Source: 40CM-2-70-7 sp035279865
GTDB lineage: Bacteria; Gemmatimonadota; Gemmatimonadetes; Gemmatimonadales; GWC2-71-9
Length of the DNA: 13,607 bases
Assembly: GCA_035279865.1 (NCBI GenBank)
Contig: DATEGY010000167.1
Coordinates: 1-13,607, forward strand
Direction: 5' to 3'
Shown here in pieces: positions 6,837 to 12,837 of the stretch. A program made the position numbers and the translations under genes. Each line of letters starts with the position of its first letter. Position 1 is the stretch's first letter. Below the pieces are notes generated by a model, which made no database searches, was not told the origin of the DNA, and saw only the letters and a list, made by a program, of their open reading frames with translations.

Positions 6837-7234
6837 TCATCTTGAGCCTGGGGGTCCTGCTCGCCCTCACGCCATGGCAACGAGGCACCAATCTCCTGGG
6901 GAGATGGGTGGGAGACTCCCATTGCGTCGGCGCGCACCCGGCGTGCCACGACGAACACGTCATTTACCAGGTCGATTCTGCCGGACCGCATCGTTTCACG
7001 ATTGATGGCTTCCGCGTCGCGGGCCTGGATACGGTGGACATGGGTCCGTTGTCCTGCGACCAGGCCGATCGGGAACCCGCCGTGGCATGCGAAATCCCTA
7101 ATGCGACGTGGCATTTCCGCGTGGTCCAGGATCATCTCGAAGGGACCCTGATGCTGAGTGACGGCACGGTCATGCGGCGGGTGGTCGCCTCTCGGCCGGC
7201 CCCGGGCCAGCCGCGGGACCCGAAGCGGCCCTGA
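6833..7234 (+). CDS. Secreted four-cysteine protein, unknown function
   Basis: 133-residue protein without an assigned function. A short hydrophobic N-terminus (MIILSLGVLLALTPW) looks like an export signal. The mature part has two cysteine pairs: C31/C38 in GDSHCVGAHPACHDEH, and C75/C86. It ends in a repetitive β-strand pattern (ATWHFRVVQDHLEGTLMLSDGTVMRRV, about 91-117) reminiscent of lipocalin-like small β-barrels; the W-x-G start motif (GRWVGDS, 23-29) fits the same idea. This fold is an inference from pattern only. ATG 6833 overlaps the tfoX-like gene by 4 nt, and its TGA at 7232-7234 touches an ATG for the next gene. The longer frame from 6791 would overlap the TfoX gene and lose the signal peptide, so it was not used. 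Confidence 0.72.
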   Translation: MIILSLGVLLALTPWQRGTNLLGRWVGDSHCVGAHPACHDEHVIYQVDSAGPHRFTIDGFRVAGLDTVDMGPLSCDQADREPAVACEIPNATWHFRVVQDHLEGTLMLSDGTVMRRVVASRPAPGQPRDPKRP

Positions 7235-7254
7235 TGGGCGGACCCTCGGGCGCA

Positions 7255-7260
7255 GAGGAG
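7255..7260 (+). promoter_or_regulatory. Shine-Dalgarno choosing start 7267
   Basis: GAGGAG is six bases before ATG 7267 and favours it over the upstream in-frame ATG 7234, which has no comparable site. Confidence 0.7.
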
Positions 7261-7266
7261 CTCGTT

Positions 7267-7668
7267 ATGAGCGCCGAGCCGGCGCCGGGCGACGTGCAGT
7301 ACCTCGAGGACCGGCTCTACGAGTTCAACTCGGCGGCGACCGGCATCTCGGGCGGAGCGTGGCTTGCCATCTTCGTGCGGGATGAGCAGGACCGCATCGT
7401 GGCGGGCATCGCCGGCAGCACGTGGGGCGGGTGCGCGGACATCCGACAATTCTGGGTCGAGGACTCGCGGCGCGGGCGGGGTCTCGGGACCAGACTCCTC
7501 GAAGCTGCGGAGCAGGAAGCGCGGAGCCGCGGCTGTCGGCAGATGATCCTTATGACGTTCAGCTTTCAGGCTCCCGCCTTCTACAATCGGCACGGGTTTG
7601 CCGTCGTTGCGGTGCTGAAGGACCATCCTCTCGGCCACGAAAACCTGCTGCTCCGCAAGCTTCTGTAG
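7267..7668 (+). CDS. GNAT-family N-acetyltransferase
   Basis: 133-residue single-domain GNAT acetyltransferase that would move an acetyl group from acetyl-CoA to an unknown amine. Order of elements: N-terminal helix (LYEFNSAATG, 18-26), strands β2-β3 (AWLAIFVRDEQDRIVAGIAGSTW), strand β4 (ADIRQFWVEDSRRG), the CoA-binding motif RRGRGLG (68-74) with helix α3, and the C-terminal SFQAPAFYNRHGF (99-111) typical of the family. Two starts are possible: ATG 7234, overlapping the previous stop, or ATG 7267 with GAGGAG (7255-7260) six bases before it. The second is chosen because family members start close to the helix. It is the last gene before a 156-nt non-coding gap. Distinct from the larger GNAT at 2917. 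Confidence 0.9.
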   Translation: MSAEPAPGDVQYLEDRLYEFNSAATGISGGAWLAIFVRDEQDRIVAGIAGSTWGGCADIRQFWVEDSRRGRGLGTRLLEAAEQEARSRGCRQMILMTFSFQAPAFYNRHGFAVVAVLKDHPLGHENLLLRKLL

Positions 7669-7710
7669 GAGCGCATCGCCCGCCGGACTAGCCGAACCTC
7701 CACACGTGAT

Positions 7711-7726
7711 CGTGACCGGGATCACG
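7711..7726 (+). promoter_or_regulatory. CRP/FNR-like palindromic operator candidate
   Basis: The 16-mer CGTGACCGGGATCACG contains GTGA-N6-TCAC, the half-site layout bound by CRP/FNR-superfamily regulators. It is embedded in a larger inverted repeat: CGTGATC (7705-7711) and GATCACG (7720-7726) are exact complements. It sits about 70 bp before the likely transcription start of the M1 peptidase gene, a spacing used by activators. The binding regulator is unknown. It could also be a hairpin behind the GNAT gene, but no T-tract follows. Confidence 0.45.
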
Positions 7727-7752
7727 CGTCCCCCCAACGACTTGCCCCCATC

Positions 7753-7781
7753 TTGCCGTGAAGGCGCCCACGTGCCATTCT
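7753..7781 (+). promoter_or_regulatory. Promoter-like hexamers before M1 peptidase gene
   Basis: TTGCCG (7753-7758) and CATTCT (7776-7781) are separated by 17 bp, giving a start of transcription near 7788 and a 5' leader of about 37 nt. The -10 is a poor match to TATAAT, but the same hexamer with the same 17-bp spacing occurs before deoC. Candidate only. Confidence 0.3.
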
Positions 7782-7811
7782 GTGGCCCCGCGCCCCTGAC
7801 CTGAACCCCTT

Positions 7812-7818
7812 GGGAGGG
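7812..7818 (+). promoter_or_regulatory. Shine-Dalgarno fixing TTG 7825
   Basis: GGGAGGG, six bases before TTG 7825. It excludes the in-frame TTG at 7810, which partly overlaps this site. Confidence 0.75.
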
Positions 7819-7824
7819 TGTCTT

Positions 7825-9528
7825 TTGCGCCAGCACGTGCTCCTCACCATAGCGCTCGCCGCCGCGGGCCCCGCCTACCTCGGCGCCCAGCGACCTGAGG
7901 TCTTCACCCACGCCGACACCATCCGCGGCTCCAACACGCCCGAACGGGCGTGGTGGGACGTGACGTTTTACGATCTCCATGTGGCGGTCAGCCCGTCCGA
8001 CTCCTCCATCAAGGGATGGAACGGCATCAGCTACCGGATCACCGGGCCCGCTGCGAGGATGCAGATCGACCTCCAGGAACCCCTGCAGGTCGACAGCATG
8101 CTCCAGGACGGGAAGCGGCTGACCTACACCCGCGACGGCAACGCCTTCCTGGTAACCCTGACCGCCGTTCAGGCGGTGGGCACGGTGAAAACCGTAGCGG
8201 TCTTCTACCACGGCAAGGTCCGCGTGGCCCGCCGGGCGCCGTGGGACGGCGGCTTCGTCTTCGCCAAGGATTCGCTGGGGCGCGACTGGATCGCGACGGC
8301 GTGCGAAGGGCTGGGGGCGAGCGTGTGGTGGCCCAACAAGGACTACCTCGCCGACGAGCCTGACAGCCAGCGCATCGCCATCACCGTCCCCGACCCGCTG
8401 CAGGATGTCTCGAACGGCCGGCTCCGCAGCACCACGCACAATAAGGACCACACGACCACGTTCGAATGGTTCGTGACCGAACCGATCAACAACTATGACG
8501 TCGCCGTGAATGCCGCGGTCTACGCTCACTTCGAGCAGGACTACGCGGGCGAATCGGGCAAGCTGACGATGAATTTCTGGCCCCTCGCCTATCACCTCGA
8601 CACCGCCAAGGTCCAGTTTCAGCAATCCGTGACCATGATGAAGTGTTTCGAGCACTGGTTCGGGCCGTACCCCTGGTACAAGGACGGCTATCAGCTGGTG
8701 GAGACCCCGCACCTCGGCATGGAGCATCAGAGCGCCGTGGCCTACGGGAACCACTACAAGGACGGCTACTACTCGGCGGCGACCGGCACCGGCATCGACC
8801 TGTCGCGCTCGGGGCAGGGATCGAACTGGGACTTCATCATCGTTCACGAGTCCGCGCACGAATGGTTCGGGAACAACATCACGGCGAAGGACCAGGCGGA
8901 CATGTGGATCCACGAGAGCTTCGCCAACTACTCAGAGAACCTCTTCGTGGAGTGCCTCCGGGGGAAGGACGCCGGCGCGGATTACGTGATCGGTACGCGG
9001 TTCCAGGTACGGAATGACGCTCCCATCATCGGCCCCTACGGTGTGAACCGGGACGGGTCCAGTGACATGTACTACAAGGGCGGCAACCTGCTCCACACCA
9101 TCCGCCAGATCGTGAGTGACGACGACAAATGGCGGGAGATCCTGCGCGGCCTGGGGCACACGTTCTATCATCAGACCGTCACGTCGCAAGAGATCGAGAA
9201 CTACATCAGCACGCAGTCGGGGATCAATCTCTCCAAGGTGTTCGACCAGTACCTGCGCACGACCATGATCCCTGTGTTCGAGTACAAGATCGTGGACTCG
9301 ACGCTCACCTACCGGTGGGCCGACGCCGTCCCGCGGTTCGACATGCCCATCCGGGTCACGCTCTCGGATGGCAGCTACACGCTCATCCACCCGGCCGCGC
9401 AGCTGCAAATGGCCGCGGTGCATTTGTCGTCACCGGACGCGTTCCACGTGGATCCAAATTTCTACGTGTATACGTCGCGTGTGGTGGACTTCACCGCCTC
9501 GAAATCCGCCACCGGAGCTTCCCGATGA
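7825..9528 (+). CDS. Exported M1-family metallo-aminopeptidase
   Basis: 567-residue zinc aminopeptidase of the M1 (gluzincin) family, predicted to trim N-terminal residues from peptides outside the cytoplasm. The signal peptide is LRQHVLLTIALAAAGPAYLGAQ (1-22). Residues about 45-260 form the M1 N-terminal β domain. The exopeptidase loop, usually GxMEN, reads GMEHQ (298-302). The zinc site is complete: HESAH (H341, E342, H345), then 18 residues to E364 in WIHESFANY. A catalytic Tyr is likely Y416 or Y417 in MYYKGGNLLHT. The length is short for M1, lacking the large C-terminal helical domain, as in other ~550-600 residue bacterial members. The TTG start is set by GGGAGGG at 7812-7818. The stop overlaps the zinc-ribbon gene by 4 nt (ATGA). 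Confidence 0.93.
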   Translation: MRQHVLLTIALAAAGPAYLGAQRPEVFTHADTIRGSNTPERAWWDVTFYDLHVAVSPSDSSIKGWNGISYRITGPAARMQIDLQEPLQVDSMLQDGKRLTYTRDGNAFLVTLTAVQAVGTVKTVAVFYHGKVRVARRAPWDGGFVFAKDSLGRDWIATACEGLGASVWWPNKDYLADEPDSQRIAITVPDPLQDVSNGRLRSTTHNKDHTTTFEWFVTEPINNYDVAVNAAVYAHFEQDYAGESGKLTMNFWPLAYHLDTAKVQFQQSVTMMKCFEHWFGPYPWYKDGYQLVETPHLGMEHQSAVAYGNHYKDGYYSAATGTGIDLSRSGQGSNWDFIIVHESAHEWFGNNITAKDQADMWIHESFANYSENLFVECLRGKDAGADYVIGTRFQVRNDAPIIGPYGVNRDGSSDMYYKGGNLLHTIRQIVSDDDKWREILRGLGHTFYHQTVTSQEIENYISTQSGINLSKVFDQYLRTTMIPVFEYKIVDSTLTYRWADAVPRFDMPIRVTLSDGSYTLIHPAAQLQMAAVHLSSPDAFHVDPNFYVYTSRVVDFTASKSATGASR

Positions 9529-9887
9529 CACGTGGCGCGCTCGGCGTGAGGTCGCGGTGGGCGCGGCTGCGCGACGACGTCAGCGTCAGGCTGCGCCGCG
9601 GAATGTGGTACCGGGTCCTCGAGGAAGGTGAGCTCGAGGCCGTGATCGAGGTGGGGGGAAGGCCGAAGAGCATCCTCAAGGCGATGATCGAGATCGTCAA
9701 CCGCCCGCACCCCAAGTGGACCGTGGTCCGCGCGCCCAAGACCGGTGGCCGTGCTTCCCTCGGCGACCCGTACGGCGTGTGCCCGTCCTGCGGTGAACGC
9801 GCCCGGCTCGGCAAGGCCAAGCGGCTCAAGTGTCCCTCGTGTAAATGGGAGTTCGAGGTGGCGTGGGACGAGGGTTATCTCACCTAA
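9525..9887 (+). CDS. Zinc-ribbon protein, unknown function
   Basis: 120-residue protein with a C-terminal zinc ribbon: CPSC at 86-89 and CPSC at 103-106, separated by 13 residues, a treble-clef/ribbon-type Cys4 zinc site. The N-terminal 75 residues are strongly basic at first (RSRWARLRDDVSVRLRRG) and then mixed, with no family I recognise. It could be a nucleic-acid- or protein-binding adaptor; no enzyme motif is visible. ATG 9525 overlaps the M1 peptidase stop (ATGA), so it is translationally coupled. The TAA at 9885-9887 falls inside the apparent start region of the lipid-kinase gene, which lies in the +1 frame (see the note on that gene). A frame open to 9129 upstream is a shadow of the peptidase. 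Confidence 0.75.
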   Translation: MTRGALGVRSRWARLRDDVSVRLRRGMWYRVLEEGELEAVIEVGGRPKSILKAMIEIVNRPHPKWTVVRAPKTGGRASLGDPYGVCPSCGERARLGKAKRLKCPSCKWEFEVAWDEGYLT

Positions 9888-10770
9888 GGCGCATCTCGTC
9901 ATCAACCCGGCCGCCGGCCGGGGCGCCGCCCGTCGGCTGAAGGACCGGGTGGCGCGCGCATTTCAAGGTGAAGGCTGGTCGGTGGAGGCAGTCGAGACCG
10001 CGGGCCCCGGGCATGGGGCCACGCTCGCGGCGGATTTGTCGCGCGCCGGAGCCGAGCGGGTCATCGCGGTGGGGGGCGACGGGATCGTCCACGAAGTGGC
10101 GAACGGGCTCCTCCACGCCCGCGGTGGCGCCGCCCTCGGGGTGGTGCCGGCGGGCTCAGGAAACGACTTTGCGAAGCTGGTGGGAGTCTATCGCCACGAC
10201 CCGGAGCAGGCGGCCCGGCGGATCGCGGGTGCCACGGTGCGGCGGTTCGACGCGGGGCGCGTGGGCAGTGAGTACTTCGTCAACACCCTCGGTTTCGGGT
10301 TCGGCCCCGAAGTGGTGCGGATCCGGGACGGCATGCCGGGGTTGAAGGGGTTCCTGTCTTACCTGGTGCCGGTTCTCAAAGCCTTTGCGGGCTTCGTCCC
10401 TCCGGTCCTGGAGATCAGGGCGGGGGAGTTGATCGAGCAGGGTCCCGTGATGATGGTAGAGGTGTGCAACGGAACGACAGCGGGCGGCAGCTACCGCTTC
10501 GCGCCCGCCGCCGACCCGGCGGACGGCGCCTTCGACGTCTGCGTGATTCGGCGGGTGGGACTGATCCGGTTTCTGATGGCGCTGCCGAAAGTGATGAAGG
10601 GAACCCACGGAAGGATGCGTGAAGTTCGATCGGTCCGCGCGCGGCACATCACCATCCACTCGGATGAACCTCTCGTGATGCACCTGGACGGGGAGCTCCG
10701 CACACCCGGCATCCGTGAATGCACCATTACGGTGGAGCCCGCGTGCTTACCAGTGTTGGTGGCTTCATGA
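9877..10770 (+). CDS. Diacylglycerol/lipid kinase (DagK/YegS family)
   Basis: About 297-residue lipid kinase of the DAGK catalytic family (DgkB, YegS, sphingosine-kinase-like), phosphorylating diacylglycerol or a related lipid with ATP at the inner membrane face. Motifs, numbered from 9877: HLVINPAAGRG (6-16), the nucleotide-binding GGDGIVHEVANGL (66-78; canonical GGDGT has I here), VVPAGSGNDFAKL, and a C-terminal MHLDGELR segment. The start is uncertain. Conserved residues begin at about 9889, but there is no ATG, GTG or TTG in frame between GTG 9793 and that point. ATC at 9877 is listed as a conservative boundary, not as a proven start. Using GTG 9793 would add 28 non-homologous residues overlapping the zinc-ribbon gene. 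The end overlaps the DUF5683-like gene by 4 nt. Confidence 0.85.
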   Translation: MSPKAHLVINPAAGRGAARRLKDRVARAFQGEGWSVEAVETAGPGHGATLAADLSRAGAERVIAVGGDGIVHEVANGLLHARGGAALGVVPAGSGNDFAKLVGVYRHDPEQAARRIAGATVRRFDAGRVGSEYFVNTLGFGFGPEVVRIRDGMPGLKGFLSYLVPVLKAFAGFVPPVLEIRAGELIEQGPVMMVEVCNGTTAGGSYRFAPAADPADGAFDVCVIRRVGLIRFLMALPKVMKGTHGRMREVRSVRARHITIHSDEPLVMHLDGELRTPGIRECTITVEPACLPVLVAS

Positions 10771-11222
10771 GACGTCTGGTGTTGCTTGTCGTCTTGGCGA
10801 CCTGGCCACTCGGGATCTTGCCTGGCCAAGACTCTCTCCGGGCCATCCCCGCCTCTCCGGACACGCTCCACGAAGTGCGGGCCGTCAACGCGCTCTGGCG
10901 TTCGCTGCTTGTTCCGGGATGGGGGCAGGCAGTGACGCACCGCCAGGGCACCGGCGCCGCCTTCGCGGCCTGGGAGGGCATCACCATGATGATGACCCTC
11001 AAGGCCCAGCAGGAAGCTGACTACTTTTCCCGCACCGGCTCGCCGAGTCTGCACAGCAAGCGGCAGGAAGTGCAGGACTGGACCGTGCTCTGGATCTTCA
11101 ATCATCTCTTTGCGGGCGCCGAGGCGTTCGTGTCCGCCCATCTGCAGGACTTCCCCAAGGACCTGCATTTCCAGGCCTTCCCCCGGGGCGTCGGCATCTC
11201 CGTTCCGATCGGCCGCTGGTGA
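10767..11222 (+). CDS. DUF5683-like exported/membrane protein
   Basis: 151-residue protein resembling DUF5683, a family of unknown function often found in envelope gene clusters. A signal/anchor (MRRLVLLVVLATWPLGILPGQ) is followed by the conserved ALWRSLLVPGWGQ (42-54), where the family has S-x-L-x-P-G-x-G-Q, a small hydrophobic segment (about 63-80), and a second region, DWTVLWIFNHLFAGAEAFVSAHL (104-126), typical of its second membrane-associated helix. The end GVGISVPIGRW fits a β-barrel-like or membrane-associated tail. ATG 10767 overlaps the lipid-kinase stop by 4 nt, and its TGA overlaps the murI GTG (GTGA), so all three are coupled. The frame open to 10719 is overlap with the kinase gene. 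No function is proposed beyond an envelope role. Confidence 0.75.
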   Translation: MRRLVLLVVLATWPLGILPGQDSLRAIPASPDTLHEVRAVNALWRSLLVPGWGQAVTHRQGTGAAFAAWEGITMMMTLKAQQEADYFSRTGSPSLHSKRQEVQDWTVLWIFNHLFAGAEAFVSAHLQDFPKDLHFQAFPRGVGISVPIGRW

Positions 11223-12022
11223 ACGACGCCCCCCTCGGCGTGTTCGACTCAGGACTTGGGGGACTCACGGTGGCGCGCGCCCTCTTCGAGCGCCTGCCGC
11301 GGGAGTCCGTGATCTATTTCGGTGATACCGCGCGCGTTCCGTACGGCCCCAAGTCCGCCGACACCGTGCGCCGGTACTCGAGCGAGATTCTCAAGTTCCT
11401 GCTCGAACGCGGCGTGAAGATGGTGGTCGTGGCCTGCAACACGAGCACCGCCCACGCGCTCGACCATCTCCGGAAGATCTCTCCCGTTCCCGTCATCGGC
11501 GTGATCGAGCCGGGCGCCCGGGCCGCCGTCGCGGCCTCCCCCGGTGGCACGCTCGGGGTGATCGGGACCGTCGGGACGATCACGTCAGGTGCCTACCAGC
11601 GCGCCCTTGCGGCGCTCGACTCTGCCGCCACGGTCGAGGGCGTCGCCTGTCCGCTCTTCGTGCCTCTGGTGGAAGAGGGGTGGCTCGATCATCCCGCGAC
11701 GGAGCTGATCGCCCGGGAATACCTCGCGCCCCTCGCCGCCTCGTCCGTCAAGGCCGTGGTGCTCGGCTGCACGCACTATCCGTTGCTGAAGCCGGTGATC
11801 GGCCGCGTGCTGGGGGCCGGCGTCGCGCTGATCGACAGTGGAGCGGAGACGGCGAAAGCGGTTCAGGAGGCGCTCGAGGCCAAGACGCTGCAGGCGGGGG
11901 GGGCGCGCGCGCCCACGCATCACTTCGTGGTGTCCGACGACGCGCCCAGGTTCCGGAAGGTCGGGGCGACGTTTCTGGGGGACCGGCTGCGGGATACGGA
12001 AGTGGAAGTCGTCAGTCTGTAA
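11219..12022 (+). CDS. murI: Glutamate racemase
   Basis: Converts L-glutamate to D-glutamate for peptidoglycan stem peptides, in the cytoplasm, without a cofactor. The 267-residue length is normal. The two catalytic cysteines are in their family motifs: C73 in VACNTSTA and C184 in LGCTHYPLL. FDSGLGGLTV (9-18) supplies the conserved D10/S11; YFGDTARVPYG (33-43) and the VEEGW loop (151-155) are also present. The GTG start 11219 sits in a GTGA overlap with the DUF5683-like gene, with no separate ribosome binding site. Its TAA is 11 bp inside the 3' end of the oppositely oriented lpxH, so both transcripts can run into each other. It belongs to a coupled chain with the zinc-ribbon, lipid-kinase and DUF5683 genes. 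Confidence 0.97.
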   Translation: MNDAPLGVFDSGLGGLTVARALFERLPRESVIYFGDTARVPYGPKSADTVRRYSSEILKFLLERGVKMVVVACNTSTAHALDHLRKISPVPVIGVIEPGARAAVAASPGGTLGVIGTVGTITSGAYQRALAALDSAATVEGVACPLFVPLVEEGWLDHPATELIAREYLAPLAASSVKAVVLGCTHYPLLKPVIGRVLGAGVALIDSGAETAKAVQEALEAKTLQAGGARAPTHHFVVSDDAPRFRKVGATFLGDRLRDTEVEVVSL

Positions 12023-12752
12023 ACTGCTTCAGCTCGACCGTCCTCTCGGTGACCACCGCGTAACGCCCGCAATCCAGGAAGGCCCCGGGATTCACGTACG
12101 CTCGCCCGTCAGGCCGGGTGACGAGTTTCGGGCGATGCGTGTGGGCCAGCACGACGAGCGAGAGATCGGGCCTCCGATCGAGCAACGCTCCCGCCCAGGC
12201 CTCCTGCGCCAGCGCGGCGCGGTCCAGGACCGCGCGGTCTTTCGTGTTATCCGCCAGTGTGCCCGACAGTTTGTCCGCGATCCAGAACCCGAGATCAGGG
12301 TGCAGCGCGCGGAAGATCGAGATGGTCCACTGGTGTTTCAGAATGCGGTGGGTGAGCGCCCCACTCCAGTGCTGTTCGGTCAGGCCATCGCCATGGGCCA
12401 CGAAGGTCGGCCGTCCCGCGAGCCGCATTTCCACCGGGTCCGGATGAAACTCGACTCCCAGGTCGTCGGTGAGAAATGGTCCACCCCAGCGGTCGTGATT
12501 GCCGCCCATCAGGGTGATCCGCACGCCCTTCGCGCGAAGGTCCCGCAGGGCCGCGATGTGCCCGAAGTGCTTGCGGGGGATCACCGCGCCGTACTCGAAC
12601 CAGAAATCGAACAGATCGCCGTTGATCAGGAGGTGATCGGCGGGCTGGGGGACTGCCAGGAGAAACCGGTGGAATGCGGCGGCCGTGGCGGGTGGGACTT
12701 GGCCGAGGTGCGCATCGGCCACCACGATGACGCGGTCCGGTGGGGTCGGCAC
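12012..12752 (-). CDS. lpxH: UDP-2,3-diacylglucosamine diphosphatase-type phosphoesterase
   Basis: 246-residue calcineurin-like metallophosphoesterase of the LpxH type, which hydrolyses UDP-2,3-diacylglucosamine to lipid X and UMP in lipid A synthesis at the inner membrane surface. The five metal-binding motifs are in order: DAHLG (D13, H15), GDLFD (D46), GNHD (84-87; N85), HGDG (H120) and HTH (H204, H206); the NGDLFDFWFEYG stretch is characteristic of LpxH. It is the only minus-strand gene here. The start is GTG at 12750-12752, after which the protein begins directly with the first β-strand; a weak purine-rich run precedes it. The 3' end overlaps murI by 11 bp. It could be another calcineurin-like enzyme, but length and motif spacing favour LpxH. 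It implies an LPS-type outer membrane. Confidence 0.88.
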   Translation of the reverse strand: MPTPPDRVIVVADAHLGQVPPATAAAFHRFLLAVPQPADHLLINGDLFDFWFEYGAVIPRKHFGHIAALRDLRAKGVRITLMGGNHDRWGGPFLTDDLGVEFHPDPVEMRLAGRPTFVAHGDGLTEQHWSGALTHRILKHQWTISIFRALHPDLGFWIADKLSGTLADNTKDRAVLDRAALAQEAWAGALLDRRPDLSLVVLAHTHRPKLVTRPDGRAYVNPGAFLDCGRYAVVTERTVELKQFTD

Positions 12753-12800
12753 GGCCCCAAGCTAGGAAGCGGGTCCCGGCCTCGCAAGCTCCTGTCCCAT

Positions 12801-12829
12801 TTGACTTTTGCTCGTGTCGCCTCCATTCT
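12801..12829 (+). promoter_or_regulatory. Promoter candidate for deoC, leaderless
   Basis: TTGACT (12801-12806) and CATTCT (12824-12829) are separated by 17 bp. Transcription would start near 12836, only a couple of bases before ATG 12838, and no Shine-Dalgarno is visible, so a leaderless mRNA is possible. It lies in the 85-bp divergent region shared with lpxH, which may also hold an lpxH promoter that I could not identify. Confidence 0.4.
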
Positions 12830-12837
12830 CCGCCAGC

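Noticed and set aside
7705..7735. Intrinsic terminator of the GNAT gene
   Set aside because: Inverted repeat is followed by C-rich, not T-rich, sequence; the operator reading fits better.
7132..8913. 593-residue minus-strand frame opposite the GNAT and M1 peptidase genes
   Set aside because: Same shadow effect; it crosses several real genes and has no motif, signal or ribosome binding site.
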